64,000 nt of DNA from Cephalopachus bancanus (lineage: Eukaryota > Chordata > Mammalia > Primates > Tarsiidae), in contig JAPVLO010000133.1 of the NCBI GenBank assembly GCA_027257055.1, forward strand, positions 3,968,001-4,032,000. Direction: 5' to 3'. The translations under genes and the position numbers were made by a program. This document shows, piece after piece, positions 11,496-23,877 of this stretch. The notes beneath the pieces were generated by a model. It was given only the letters and a program-made list of their open reading frames with translations. It was not told where the DNA came from and did not search any database. Position 1 is the stretch's first letter. The number at the start of each line of letters is the position of its first letter.

Positions 11496-13671
11496 TAAAA
11501 TAAACATTTTTAACACTATATTTGTTTCATGTATGAGAGGGAAACTATGAATATGGATGAGTGAATAAAAAACAAAGTGGATGAAGAAATCAGAGTAGAA
11601 AGAATGACTTGCCCTGGTCCACAGAGGCTCAGTCTCCATCCCTCTCCTACCTCTGTGCTGTTTTGTGTACAATTGGGTTGAGCTTTCTCACTGTCCCCCA
11701 AACATAAATTATGTAAATATTAAAGAGAAGCCTAAACCCAAACCCAAAAGAGTTAAACATTTCTCAAACACTTTAAATGTTCGAGTATTGTAAATACATG
11801 CTTTATTTGACAAAACTGGCCCATAGTCATAAATTAAAATGCGAGTCTATGTGAAATTCCACTGAGTATCATTATTCTAAAAATGTCCCCAGCATCTGAA
11901 TCGCCCCTCTGTTCCCTGCAATGGCTCACATATGTGCACACCACATCAGGCCTGGGTGGAACAGAGGCCGATTCACACCGAGATGCCTTAGGAATTTGTG
12001 GCCTCCATCTGCAGACATAGACTGGACAAGGAACTCCATTTTGAACAGCGTCCAACAAGAAAGGCAGGCCCAGGTTACAGAAATAACAAGGATGATGTTA
12101 AGGGTTCGTAATTCCCACATGATCTTGACGATCCCACCCCACCGCCTCATAATATAACCAAAATTGCTTCAGGCCGGACAATCTTCTCAAAACAGGGCTA
12201 ATTAAAGCCAGAGACATATCAAATTTGGATGCCAGGCAGTTTGACCCACAGGCTTCAGAAAAGGTTACCTTTGAGACCAGGAAGATCAGGGAAACTTGAA
12301 TATGTGCCTTTTCAAGGTTCTTCCCCAGGTGAGTTCTACACACCAGCCTTCAGTTGCTCTCCATCCTGCAACATGGCTCTCCTCTCTCCTCTCTGCTTCC
12401 CCAACTTTGCGTTTCTCTTCCAGGAGTACACACAGGCTTTCCCTTCAGCCCTGGAGATGCACGCTAACTCCCCTGAATGTTCCCCACCCACATCATCATC
12501 AACACGTTTTTATTTTTAGTCATGAAGACTTGGAGGAACTTTCTTCCAGTGGAAAATTATGTTGAATTTCAGTACAAAGGAGCCCACCCAACTCCCTGTC
12601 ATGAAGGGCAGTATCAATGTTTCTGTTTTCAAGGCTTCTAACTCAGCTGAACAAGAGACTCTTCCTCTCAATGAGATTCTTGACACAAGGCAATCATTTG
12701 CTCATCTTTGATGAGTTGATTTTTGAGAAAAAGAAAAAAATAACCAACAAGAAACCCCCACCCCAAATCCTAAAGCAAGTTTTAAAATAATCAGGGACTA
12801 TGGGATACAGCTGTTTTGGGGTGAATGCTAACGTTCTAGGAGAGAAGTTGATTCAGAGAATTGAAATTATTTTAAATACTTAGAAACTTAAAACTGAAAA
12901 AATTGCTTGAAAGAAAATGTGATAGTAATTTGAGAACTTTGTTTTCTGGCATCTGCTTAATTATTTCCTCATCCCCATGATGATCATGCTGGCAGTTGTT
13001 ACTCTCATCCTAATTATCAAGGAGTGTCAGTGAGACATGACTGAGGGATATGGTGATGGTCAGTCAATAACCAATACACATTGCCAATATCTGCGTTGTG
13101 TGTGTAAACTTAAAATAGAGCCTTGGATGCTTCCATTGACGTTCTGACAACCACAAGTGAGGCATTCAAGGGTCATCAGCCCACGACGTATATCGAATTA
13201 CAGTATGCATTTCAGAGGGGGGCACACTCTCGTGGTGGCTGGAGCTTCAGTGGCTATATCTTCATTTTATTTAAAAACCAGAGAGAAAGAAATGTTAAGC
13301 CACTGCTAATCATCACTTAGACTTCTTCTACTTTGTTTTAAAATTCAGTCATTCCTTGGTTTCATCATCTTTAGGGTACCATTCCTCGGAACATCCTTAA
13401 GACGCTGCATCTTTTCAGTGAATTCAATTTGCTTTTATTGTCCCCAAAGTAGAAAAGCATGACATCACTTTTAGAACAAATGTAACTTGCATCTACAGTC
13501 CTCTCAAGGAGTGGCAGGGATGCCGCTGGCACCAAGGGAGATAGTGATGAAAGCCCCTTAGTGTGTGTGACGGGGGGGGAGGACTAGTCTGATGGGCTGA
13601 TTATTTTCTCAAATATTGTGTTCAAATTGTATGACATGTATAAGGTATAATGAGCTGTCTCCTTGCCACTG

Positions 13672-13835
13672 CTCCACCTTGAAGCCTCTGCCACATATTA
13701 GACATGTGACCTTGGGAAGTTGTTTAAACTCCCTGAGGCTTTTTGCATCCCCATCTGTGATTTGGGGTGATAATGCCCACTTCACAGGTTTATTCTGAGA
13801 AATTAATGAAATAATGTAAGAAAACATGTAAACAA
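13672..13835 (+). mobile_element. MIR SINE
   Basis: Contains gtgaccttgggaagttgttt, ccatctgtgatttgggg and aattaatgaaataatgt in the MIR order; old and diverged. Confidence 0.5.
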
Positions 13836-13923
13836 ATTCTAACATATTAAATATTATACTTAGTAGTAGTAGCCATATTATGCAGATCAGGCCCATTGAA
13901 GGACAGATAAGAAGAGAGATCAA

Positions 13924-14192
13924 GCCGGGCTCGGTGGCTCAGCCTGTAATCCCAGCGTTTTGGGAGGCTGAGGTGAGTGGATTGCCTGAGCCCGCAGGTT
14001 CGAGACCTGCCTGGGCAGCGAGACCTCATCTCTACAATAAATCAAAAATTAGCACGCTCCTGTAGTTCCAGCTACTCGGAAGGCTGAGGCGGAAGGATCG
14101 CTGGAACCCAGCAGGTCGAGGCTGCGGTGGCCAGGAGCGGCCACTGCACTCCAGTCTGGGTGGCAGAGTGAGACTCCAACTCAAAAAAAAAA
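13924..14192 (+). mobile_element. Alu SINE, young lineage type
   Basis: Starts gccgggctcggtggctcagc, ends gactccaactc plus A10; flanked by agaagagagatcaag direct repeats. Confidence 0.5.
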
Positions 14193-14509
14193 GAAGAGAG
14201 ATCAAGAGTGTTTGTGGGAAGGAGAAGTGGAATGAGGCCAATTAGGAACACAGGAGTAAACCACAAGACTGTGGGATGATGATGGAGGGAACAGAGCAGG
14301 AAGCCTCAGATGGTGGTGTGGTGAGCCCTTACAGTCTTGAGTAACTCTTATAATCCAGGAAGCTCTTTCTCTTCCTTGAGAGAAAGACTTCATCTAGGAA
14401 AAGGACTTTCACAGTCACATGAGACAGTGGTCTGCATGAGGAGGCAGCTGGGAGAAAGTATGTGCGGACATTAGCATCTTAGATCTAGTCCCAGCCAGCG
14501 CCAAGATGG

Positions 14510-14680
14510 GAGCTGGGCTCAGGAGTCACCCTTGGGTTCGAATCACTTGGTTTCTGGCATGTCACGTATTCTGCTGTAGCCTCAGTTTCCTAATCTGTAA
14601 AATGGAGTAAGTTGAAGTTGACGGAATTAGGTAAGATAATGAATGAAAGGTACCTGCCACATAACAAATGTAATGAATGC
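14510..14680 (+). mobile_element. MIR SINE
   Basis: Contains gggttcgaatcacttgg and ctcagtttcctaatctgtaa followed by aatggagtaa, typical of the MIR core and 3' half. Confidence 0.5.
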
Positions 14681-15270
14681 TAATTTTTATTTACCTTATT
14701 TATTATAAGTCTTAATGTTAACCAAAGCAAAGATTTACTAATGAGAAAATGGGCGAAAGTGAGTGTGTTTGCTTTCCTCTTTCTTCTTTCTTTTTAAAAA
14801 AGTGAAAGCTCCAGTGTCTGATTACTAGAATCATCATAAGAGTATGGTCTAGGTAGACACTTCACTGAATCTGTGAAGTTCACACACACAAGTACCGCAG
14901 ATGGTCCTAAATGTGGCCGTTTTCTGGGAAAATGAAAGGAGTATCTCCCATCGGGAATCCCTTCTGTGGACCAGGAGGAGGTGGTTGACCATCTTAGCAG
15001 TCAGTTATTCTTCCTTGGAGGGGAGTGACTGGAGGGAGTAAGGGGTAGAACTTAGACTACTTTCTTGTGAAATTGATAGATGGCAACTTTAGAATCAGCT
15101 TGCCAGTCTGTTACATTGTCTCCTGATACAAGGGCTCCCTCTGCAGGCTCCAACAACCCTCCCACCATTTCTTGGTGGGAAGTTAAGTCCAGCCTGTGGT
15201 AATTTCCCTTATTTGTGAATACCACTCTATCCATTGACAATAAACTGCATGTTTGAAAATATCACAGGAA

Positions 15271-15560
15271 GCCGGGCTCAGTGGCTCAGCCTATAATCCC
15301 GCTCCTTGGGAGGCTGAGGTGAGTGGATTGCCTGAGCCTGCGGGTTTGAGACCCTCCTGGACAACTTGGTGAGACCTCATCTCTACAATAAATCAAAAAA
15401 TTAGCCGGGTGTGGTAGCGCGTGCCTGTAGTTCCAGCTACTTGGAAGGCTGAGGCGGAAGGATCGCCGGAGCCCAGCAGGTCGAGGCTGCAGTGGCTGGG
15501 GGCGGCCATTGCACTCCAGTCTGGGCGACAGAGTGAGACTCCAACTCAATATATATATAT
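15271..15560 (+). mobile_element. Alu SINE, young lineage type, with TA tail
   Basis: Starts gccgggctcagtggctcagc; after gactccaactca the tail is a (TA)n run rather than poly-A. The flank atatcacagg is repeated on both sides. Confidence 0.5.
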
Positions 15561-16301
15561 ATCACAGGTCAATGCACTTCTTCGATACTGATGGCACTGC
15601 ATTACGGCAGAACCTGTGCTGTCAGGTGGTGAAGGGAGGCCTGCCCGTAATAATCTTGCTTACATTCACCAGGCATGGTGGCCTCACATGAACAAATGGC
15701 CCATGGAACAACCAAGATCCATTTTCAAAGACTCCATCCCACCTTAGTGGAGAGATGCTATCTTTGTGGCCTCAAAGTTCATTAAGTGATGAATATTCTG
15801 GTTTATTGAAGTATGGTCCACATACCCTGAGGAACGGTCCTTGGGCTCTGTGCAGGCCAATCTAATACCTACAGAATGTTGAGATAAGATGTGACTTAAA
15901 GTCTTTCAGATTCATAGAAGCATAGGTATAAGTCATTATTGATGGAAAGATAGCAAAAATTCTTTTGATAAATGAAACACAGCAGTATGCCAACAGTGAT
16001 ATGGATAAAAGATGGGCCACTTGCCCAGGGGTAAACACCAGCATGCCACTGATGACATGGGCTTGATCACACCCTTCATTCTAGTAGGCTCAAGTTCCAG
16101 GACAGAAAAGGAATGTAAGGAAACCCTAGGGTCGACTGTCCTATTGCAGTTAGCCCTCAGCACTCCTCAATATGGAGGCTTTGGGAGAACTGAAGGAGAG
16201 AGCATCTGAAGGGAAAATTAGTGATACTCAGCACGGACAAGGCTGGCTTTAGTAAACTATGAACAGAGTTGAACTGTTTTTCCCACTTGCTTTTTCATCT
16301 G

Positions 16302-16306
16302 GGTGT

Positions 16307-16348
<42 letters not shown>
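16302..16348. repeat. (TG)n microsatellite
   Basis: About 22 TG units with two single-base interruptions. Confidence 0.5.
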
Positions 16349-16349
<1 letters not shown>

Positions 16350-16904
16350 CCCATTAGTATGATTAATACTGACTGAGAAGGTTTTAACTAAAGTCCTCAT
16401 AAGACAAGTATCATGAATCAGATAGTAAAGTGTCAAATTCCTTCTTAAAAGAAATGCTACTTTATTTAAAAAAAACAAAAACAAACCCTGCCTTCACTCC
16501 ATATCCTTAAGTTTAAAAAACTCTGTAACATTTGATACATACACACCAAGAGTATACACATGTACGCTCCACTAATGATGTAGAATCTCCCTGTGTGCTT
16601 CTCACCTTTGCCCACTTACAAAATCTTGTAAGTAGTGTATTCTTATTAAGGGAGGCTATTACAGTAACACTTTCTCATGCCCACTGGTAAGATTTTTGTT
16701 GGGTATTGTTGATGGATTTTTTTAAAAAGTTATTTTAAAAATGTGTTATGAAAATTATTAAGCGTATCCAAAGACGGAAGGACTGGCCAAATGAACTCCT
16801 GTTTGCTCATCACATGTCCTCAGCAGCGATCGGTGCGTCGTCAGTCTTGCTTTACCTGTTGTCTCCGCCCTCCCCACCTCATTCTGAAGCAGTCCTCAGA
16901 CATC

Positions 16905-17240
16905 ACCCAACTAAAGTTAGTATTTGTCTCCCAAATGGAAGAAGTCTTTTTAAAAACATAACTGTGGGACCATTATCAGACCTAAAAATATTAACAACTT
17001 TTAATGTAGCAAATATCAGGTGTTCAAACCTTTTAGCCAGTCTCAGATTTGTTGCAATCCTTGTCGAATTGGGATCCAAAGGATGTCTACACATGGCATT
17101 TGATTGGGGTAGCTCTTAAATCTCTCCTAAATTTTATTCCTCTGTTATTTTTTTCCTTGCACTTTTTTTTGGTGAATGTGTTATTTGTACTTGAGGATTT
17201 TGCCAGTGTCTAATATATTTCTCCATCTTCTGTCTATCAT
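16905..17240 (-). mobile_element. L1 LINE, old, 3' region fragment
   Basis: Antisense: gtgggaccattatcagacct, aatattaacaa, tgttgcaatcc and gggatccaaaggatgtctac follow the order of an old mammalian L1M 3' end. Borders approximate. Confidence 0.5.
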
Positions 17241-17348
17241 CGTAATAGACAATCATGGATCCAGGGTGAGTTTTTCTTGGCCAGAAAATCCCCAGGTGAG
17301 GTTGTATATTCCCTCCTGCATTGCCACATGTATGGCGTCTGGCCGTGT

Positions 17349-17400
17349 CCTCTCTAACCTCTTCACCCCATCATGGACGGGCATGAAGAGGTTAGAGAGG
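17349..17400. repeat. Inverted repeat, 17-bp perfect arms
   Basis: Arms 17349-17365 (cctctctaacctcttca) and 17384-17400 are exact reverse complements around an 18-base loop. No flanking terminator or RNA-gene context. Confidence 0.5.
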
Positions 17401-19149
17401 GGGACCATCTGGCATGGGTGGGGGTAACCAGGCAAACCAGACAATTACTTTTGATAACACTTTCAACAATTCTGGGTAAAATTTATCTAACTATGCTTAC
17501 CTGTGTTCTGTTGTGGTGGAGGGTGTCAAAATGTTTAGAGGAGAAAAGACACATCCCTTTTGAGAAGTAGCAACATGTGTGACTCAGTCAGGCCTTGCTG
17601 GAGGTCTTCATGCAGTGGACTTAAAGACTCTCCCTTTAAAGGGACTTCAGAGGTACTCAGGAAAGGGGAAGTATCAGAAATGCACGGAATGTGGGGTTTT
17701 CATGTTCTCTGCTTGGAGCTCTTGATGTTGGAGCAGACCATTCAAGCTGGGAGGTATGGGCACACTCAGACGTGGGAGTCAGGCAGAGTGAGGTTTCAAA
17801 GAGATAATTAGCACCTACAGCCTCAAAAGCAGCTAAGTACTAAGTGAAAGAGGTGTAGACAGGAGACAGGAATCATAATGGTGGCCTGTGGGCAGAAGAG
17901 AAAGAGAAATTGTGGAAGTAGAGATGGAAAGAATCACGTCAGTAGTAACGGTCATTTAAAAGCATCTCCCTTTCTTTTAAATTAAGGCCTTGCTTTAACT
18001 AGAATTATGTTAGAGCTTGTAGGTCAGAGGTAAATTAAAAGATCGGCAGGGAAGCAAATTAAAAGGCAAACAGTTTCAATGTTTCTTATAATCCATGATT
18101 TTTGCACCATTAAAAGCTAGATGCTGCTTAGCTCATAACGGGACATGGGCAAAATAGGATGGAGGGCAAAGGACTTGGAGATGGAGGTTGTTAGGGCATA
18201 CTCCCAGCGGGGCCTCCAGAATGTTAGGTCAGGCCCATTGGGAGTGTGGGGTGTCTCTTGTGTGCAATCGGATACCGCATGAAAAATGCAAAGAATTGCA
18301 CAGAAGTTAGATTAGAAAATATAGTTTATTTAGAAAGTAAATTGGAGAGAGAAAGGAGATAACCCTCCCCAAGGGGAGGGGAGGAGGCCAAAGCTTAAGA
18401 AAACATGGCCTGGCTATAACTCAAAGAGCATATAGCCACACCATAGCTTAGCAACACAAAGGCCAGGAAATGGCAGTGGCATTGACAATGGCAATGGCAA
18501 CTGGCTGCTTGAGGTTGAATGCTTTTAACCCTTCCCTTTGATGGGGGAAGGTCATTAAGGTGATTGGGTGGTGGTCTGCTCCACATTGGCAAGAAGGGAC
18601 AAGAAAGCGCAGGTACTGACATCCGGTGATGGACAGCAGACAGATGGGTGGGTTAGTCACATGATTACTGCCAGGGTTGGGAGGGAGGAGTCCTGTCTGT
18701 GTCAGTAGGTCACAGGTCAGGAAAGACTGATTAGCTTAATTTGGGGATCTGGGCCTGGAGGGGTTTTTCCTGCAAGAGACCTTTTTAATTCACAAGTTCC
18801 CTGACTAAAAGGTGGTCTTATTATCATTTCTATGGCTTCCAGCCAAGGTGTGATCTTTGACCTTCTGCCTTTGACCTGAAAGTTTCCTAGAGATTATTAT
18901 ACTAAACCATGAAATGTGCTGTTGGGCTGTCCTAGTCTTGCATCTGATGGAAATTTGCCAAGGGGGTGGTAGGTAGGCTGCCGCTTGGCCTGAAGTAAAA
19001 TGTAATTTTAAAATGTCTGAATGCCCCCTAAAACCTGCCTCTTGGAAATTTATCTTATCTATGTCTAACCTGTGCTGGATTCAAAGCGTGTCAGGTTTCT
19101 ATAGGTTTCTATAGGTACCTTCTTTCAGAGGTTCAAGCCTGACTCTTGT

Positions 19150-19810
19150 GCTTTTTTTTTTCTTTGTAACTTTCTTGAGGAATATTTACACATCATAGAA
19201 TTTACCCATTTCAAGTACAAAATTCAATGGATCTTTTTTTTTTGCATAAATTGACTAAGATGTTCAGCCTTCAGCATAAACCAGTTTCAGAACACTCTCA
19301 TTCCTCAATCACATACCTCATGCCCATTTACAAGTAATCTGTGTTCTTTCCCTGGCCCCAGAGACCACTAGTCTACTCTCTGTTCCTATAGATTTACTTT
19401 TTCAGGACATTTCTTATATCCCATAATTAATGGGATCATGCAATATGTCTGGCTTCTTTCGTTGAGAATGATGTTTTGAGGTTTGTTTGCATGGTAGCAT
19501 GTACTCATAGTTCATTCCCTGATTCCTGAATTTACCACATTTTGTTTGTTAATTGCCAGTTAGTGGGCATTTAAGTTGTTTCCAGTTTGGGGTTAGTATG
19601 AATAACACTGCTAAGGACATTTATATGCAAGTCTTTGTGTGGAAATATGTTTTCATTTTCCTTGGATGTATACCCAGGAGTGAAATCGTTGGATCACATA
19701 GTAAATTTATGTTGAACTTTGAAATAAACCGCCAAACTGTTTTCCAAAGTGGCGGCCCCAGCAATGACGAGGACTTCTGTTTGTCCACATCCACCCTGCC
19801 CTGAATTAAG
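19150..19810 (-). mobile_element. L1 LINE, old, 3' fragment
   Basis: Antisense L1M: cacatcatagaatttaccc, ccactagtctactctctgt, catttaagttgtttccagtt and ggatgtatacccaggagtga in the expected order. The end over the ORF2 C-terminal region is broken by mutation. Confidence 0.5.
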
Positions 19811-20546
19811 ATCTCTGTGCAGAGTTGGACAGGTTTTAGTTCCTCCTTTAATAAAACAGGTGAATGGGAGCTGACCAAGTGCCTGTTCTGTCCTAGACAT
19901 TGTGATAGAAGCGCTCACATACTTTATCTTACTTCATTCTCATCCCATTGAAATGTAGGTATTATTTTTTTATATATGTGATGAATTTACTCAGGTTCAG
20001 AGAAATTAGGTAAACTAGTCATCATTGTAAGGCAGGATTGATTGCTACCCTGTGGTCCCAATCACTGTAGTGGCAGAAATATCACAGAGACATTCTCTAA
20101 CTCAAATCACATAATCTTCATTGCAGAAGCTAAAAAGAGCAACTCGTTCAGGATGTGATTATCTCTCTTATTAGTTGTTTTTATTCTTGTATCTTCTTTC
20201 ATTCTCTGTTCACAATAGTGGTAATTACTTCTCCAAATTCTAGAGAGAGGAGTCCTGAAAAAAATATATATTCGTGTTGCCAAGAAGTTAATGAACTTGA
20301 TGGATTTGAAATGGACTTGGATCAGTCGCTCTAAAGATTGCCCAAGTGGCAATAGAAAAGGCTTGATAAATATCCTAGTCAAATTCAGGGGAATTTTTAA
20401 TGTTAAAATATATTTTCAAAAATATATCAAATACATTATTAAAACATATTATAAGATATATTCATCTTATTAAATATACTAAAATAACATATTATTCTAC
20501 ATAGTTTAAAAAAATCAGTAACGTGTCATTTGTTGTGTCTTTTCAG

Positions 20547-20615
20547 GGGGAGCCTGGGGTTAGAGGCCCTCCAGGCCCTTCTGGACCTCGGGGCATAGGA
20601 ACCCAAGGGCCAAAG
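20547..20615 (+). CDS. COL28A1: Collagen helix exon E (69 bp)
   Basis: Encodes 23 residues starting [15 protein letters not shown], then Gly-Ile, then GTQGPK; phase 0. The acceptor is strong (ttgttgtgtcttttcag) and the donor AAG|gtgagt is consensus. Five triplets, doublet Gly-Ile, two triplets. GPP-GPS-GPR is imino-rich; the terminal Lys plus GD of exon F makes a KGD step. Flanked by the 14.5-kb and 2.4-kb introns. Confidence 0.5.
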
Positions 20616-21129
20616 GTGAGTCCTCAAGTCTGTGCTGTGCATCAGGGGTCAGACCCCGTCAGTGGCAACCAAGTAAACAGTAACTTCATAATATGTGTTC
20701 ATTTTGGTGTTGGCTTACTTTTTTCTTGATTAGGTGAAGAGTCTTATTTTTTCATATCAGGTGAACATCCGGTAAAATAGAATATTAAAGTTTATAAAGC
20801 CGTTCCCTTCCCCAGAAGAAATTAGAAAGTCAGCCTCTCTTAAGTAGTTTCAAGATGCTCACAACATTTCCAGATGTCTTAGAGGCTGTGCTGTTATCAA
20901 GAAGCACTTCTGAGCTCTGGCTAGAAGTGGTCAGGTGACCTTTTAACAGGTTGCCTGCTCATGTATCTGTGAGTGCCAGGTCTAGTCTGGCAGGGCCATC
21001 GTGCAAGGGTCTACATTGATTGCCCCAGAGAAGGTGGGAGGAACTTCCTATGGCCCATTTTGCACGCATCTCTACACCTCCTTCTTCTGTCTCCTCCATT
21101 CTGGTGATTATTCATCCTTTTATTGTTTT

Positions 21130-21335
21130 AATTCAGTGTTTCTCAATGAGAGAGATTTTGTTCTCTCCTTCCCTGCACTAGGGGGACATTTGGCAATGTC
21201 TAGGAACATTTTTGGGTATCACAACAGGGGAAAGAGTACTACAAGCATCTGGTAGGTAGAGTCCCAGGATGCACAGGAAAAATGATCCCGCTTGAAATGT
21301 AATGTCAGTAGTGCTGAGTTTGAGAAACCTAGTTA
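21130..21335 (+). mobile_element. MER20-like hAT DNA transposon
   Basis: gtgtttctcaatgagagaga, agggggacatttggcaatgt, ctaggaacatttttgg and tgagtttgagaaacct follow the MER20 consensus end to end, including its inverted termini. Confidence 0.5.
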
Positions 21336-21761
21336 TAATTACTCATTCACTTGTTCAACAAATTTTTTTTTATTGGTTCAAAAAAACCCAAAGAAGTAGC
21401 AGGCATGTTCACAGGGAAAACAGATGTCAATGAGCCATCCACCACAAATTCAAATTTCAAATAGATTATTCACATCCCAAATGCATAGAAGTGAGTTCGA
21501 ACCCCGCCATCAGAAAGGGAAGGACAAGGTTTCACGAGTCCAAAATTTCACTGAGAATTCCCACATCACCAGATTCTTAGTTTACCCCTTATTTGTCCAT
21601 CAGCTCCATTCTGGCAGTATGTTATTTTTGAACTTTCTATTACTTTATATACATGAAGATCCCTCCAAGATGTTAGTAGTCAGTTTCACTGAGTGATAGG
21701 AAAATGGGTCTATTTTTCTTCTTTTATTTCATTTTCATTTCTGTTTAAAATTCTTTTGTAA

Positions 21762-22055
21762 GCTGGGCTTGGTGGCTCAGCCTGTAATCCCATGCCTTTG
21801 GGAGGATGAGGTGAGTGAATTGCCTGAGCCTGTGGGTTCGAGACCTGCCTGGGCAGCGAGACCTCATCTCTACAGTAAATCAAAAAAAAATCAGCCGGGC
21901 GTGGTAGCACATGCCTGTAATTCCGGCTACTTGGAAGGCTGAGGCGGGAGGATCGCCAGAGTCCAGCAGGTCGAGACTGCGGTGGCCGGGAGCGGCCACT
22001 GCACTCTAGTCTGGGCGGCAGAGTGAGACTCCAACTCAAAAAAAAAAAAAAAAAA
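21762..22055 (+). mobile_element. Alu SINE, young lineage type
   Basis: Starts gctgggcttggtggctcagc and ends with A18. Flanked by aaaattcttttgta on both sides. Confidence 0.5.
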
Positions 22056-22650
22056 TTCTTTTGTAGTGGGCGTGTATTCCTCTCACAATTGGAAAAAATT
22101 AAGCTTTTTCTCCATACTAGAAGGAAAAAGACTGATTTATAAAGTAACTTATAATAGCATTTCTCAAAGCTTCTTCTATCCATTGTTAGTTTGGGTATTT
22201 CTGGGCTACAAAGTTAAACTAATTGCTTTATCGTGGGATGTCTTCGAGTCTTTACTGCTCTGTATTAATATGTATGGGAGATGTCAAGGGAAGGCATATG
22301 TTGTTTTCCAACCTTATTCCACTACAAAGTCTTTCCAGGAAACATGGGGTCAGCTTACAAACACATACTGGGAAGTGAACTTGCTTGTTACTTCACCTAC
22401 ATATGTTCTTAAACATTCAAAAACCAATTCACATCAATATCTACTGAATCTTTAACCGTGACTCCAGTGAATCAGCGCTCTATACTGAAATGGAACAACA
22501 ACATGTCATAGACTATGTAGAGTCATATGTCTGGTTTTCAACTTGGTGCAGGGCAGCCCTGGTGCTCCAGGGGTTGGTGGTAAGGCAGCGAGGGGAGCCC
22601 AAGCAGAGGAGACCCCACCTCAGCTCAGGCCAAGTAGCTTGGCTGACCTC

Positions 22651-22797
22651 TTTTTTGAAAATTTATTTTGATTTTTTAAAATACAGATGGGATCTCACTA
22701 TGTTGCCTGGGCTGGTCTTGAACTCCTGGCCTCATTCCTCTCACCTCGGCCACCCAAAATCGTGGGATTTCAGATGTGAGCCACTGCACCCATCCAG
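22651..22797 (-). mobile_element. Alu left monomer (FLAM-like)
   Basis: Antisense single monomer: gggatctcactatgttgcct to gagccactgcacccatcca; no right monomer. Confidence 0.5.
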
Positions 22798-23023
22798 TTT
22801 ACCTCTTTATTAATAATTGGAATATATGTAAGATTGTATATGCAAAGAATTCTATGACTTAGAAATACGGGGGAAACTCTACTTGAAGTAAAATAGGAAG
22901 TAGCTTATGGGCAGCATGAGGTCCTGGTCAGACTGAAGAACGAAGTTGAGAACAGTAATACTTGCGTTGCTTCTTCCTCAACCTTCGCATGCATTGTCTT
23001 CAATTTCTCCTGATTTCCAACAG

Positions 23024-23092
23024 GGTGACATTGGGCAGAAAGGCTTGCCTGGTCCGCCTGGACCCCCTGGCCATGGCTCACAAGGAATTAAA
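23024..23092 (+). CDS. COL28A1: Collagen helix exon F (69 bp)
   Basis: Encodes 23 residues starting [15 protein letters not shown], then Gly-His, then GSQGIK; phase 0. Acceptor tgatttccaacag, strong donor AAA|gtaagt. Five triplets, doublet Gly-His, two triplets. GLP-GPP-GPP is the most stable triplet run of the six exons and lies just before the break. This is the last exon found in the window. The next helix exon should start with Gly in phase 0, and I could not find it in the remaining 40.9 kb. Confidence 0.5.
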
Positions 23093-23803
23093 GTAAGTGA
23101 CTATGGCTGTGTTGGAGTTTCAATTCATCAGGGTAATGGTAAGAAGAGGTTGTGAATAACGCAAGATGTGGCGATTTTGAAATGCACTCACTATCAGCTT
23201 AGCAGTTAGATTGCATCCAGTATTTAGAGACGTCGTCCGGAGGCATCACTATGGTGTAAGTACAGTCGTTTCCTGAATGCTGAACATTCTATACAACGCT
23301 TGGTGCAGAATGTGACTGTTCCAAGGGTTGGTTCCTCTCCTGGTTTCTGAATTGAATGGAATGTTCACACCCAGGTGCCTGCTTCCCGCCCCCCCCACCT
23401 TCCTTACCTGCATCCCCCATCCTCAGCCCACAGTGGACTCACCCAGGGAGCTTGTGCGTAATCCTGATGCCATCGGATGACATCCCTAAATACTGTGGTT
23501 TTAAAATCTCTCAGGTGACTCGCCTGAGCAGCCGGGGACAACGCTGCTCCATGCTCAGGCCCCAAGGCTGTGTTACTGGAACTCACAGCCATCTGCATGA
23601 CACTTCCCCTTAGTATCAGCAATAAGGTCATCCAGCAAGGTATACTCTCAGGGCTTCCCATGTCTCAGCAGACAAAATGTGGCATCTAAAGGCCACTATG
23701 TAATTTCAAACAATTCCCTTTTCTACTTGTTGATTTTTTTTTAATTGGCTTAATCTCTTTCTCCCTATTCCATGATCACCCCGACAACAACTATTTTTAA
23801 ATT

Positions 23804-23818
23804 TTATATATATATATA

Positions 23819-23860
<42 letters not shown>

Positions 23861-23877
23861 TTATATATATATATAAA
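23804..23877. repeat. (AT)n-(AC)16-(AT)n compound microsatellite
   Basis: An AC run at 23820-23852 is flanked on both sides by TATA-rich runs that are reverse complements of each other, so a hairpin could form. Confidence 0.5.

Larger units (their letters stand above)
5996..20546 (+). other. Intron D-E (14551 bp)
   Basis: Contains an L2 remnant, two mariner-type elements, five Alus, two MIRs, two antisense L1 pieces and three dinucleotide runs, listed separately. Stretches where I recognise nothing: 5996-6700, 8150-8828 (AT-rich), 9107-9495, 9755-10841, 11496-13670, 14681-15270, 15561-16300 and 17241-19150. The last may hold an old LTR near 18190-18800 that I cannot assign. No collagen-like exon was found. 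Confidence 0.5.
20616..23023 (+). other. Intron E-F (2408 bp)
   Basis: Contains a MER20-like element, one young Alu and one Alu monomer. 22060-22550 and 22800-23020 show nothing recognisable except a short collagen-like word at 22552-22579. Confidence 0.5.

Noticed and set aside
16748..17119. 123-residue open frame on the + strand
   Set aside because: Its second half overlaps antisense old L1 sequence, and the peptide has no recognisable domain.
18190..18800. LTR-like stretch
   Set aside because: A possible reversed polyadenylation word and LTR-like composition, but no end structure, target duplication or family match I could defend.
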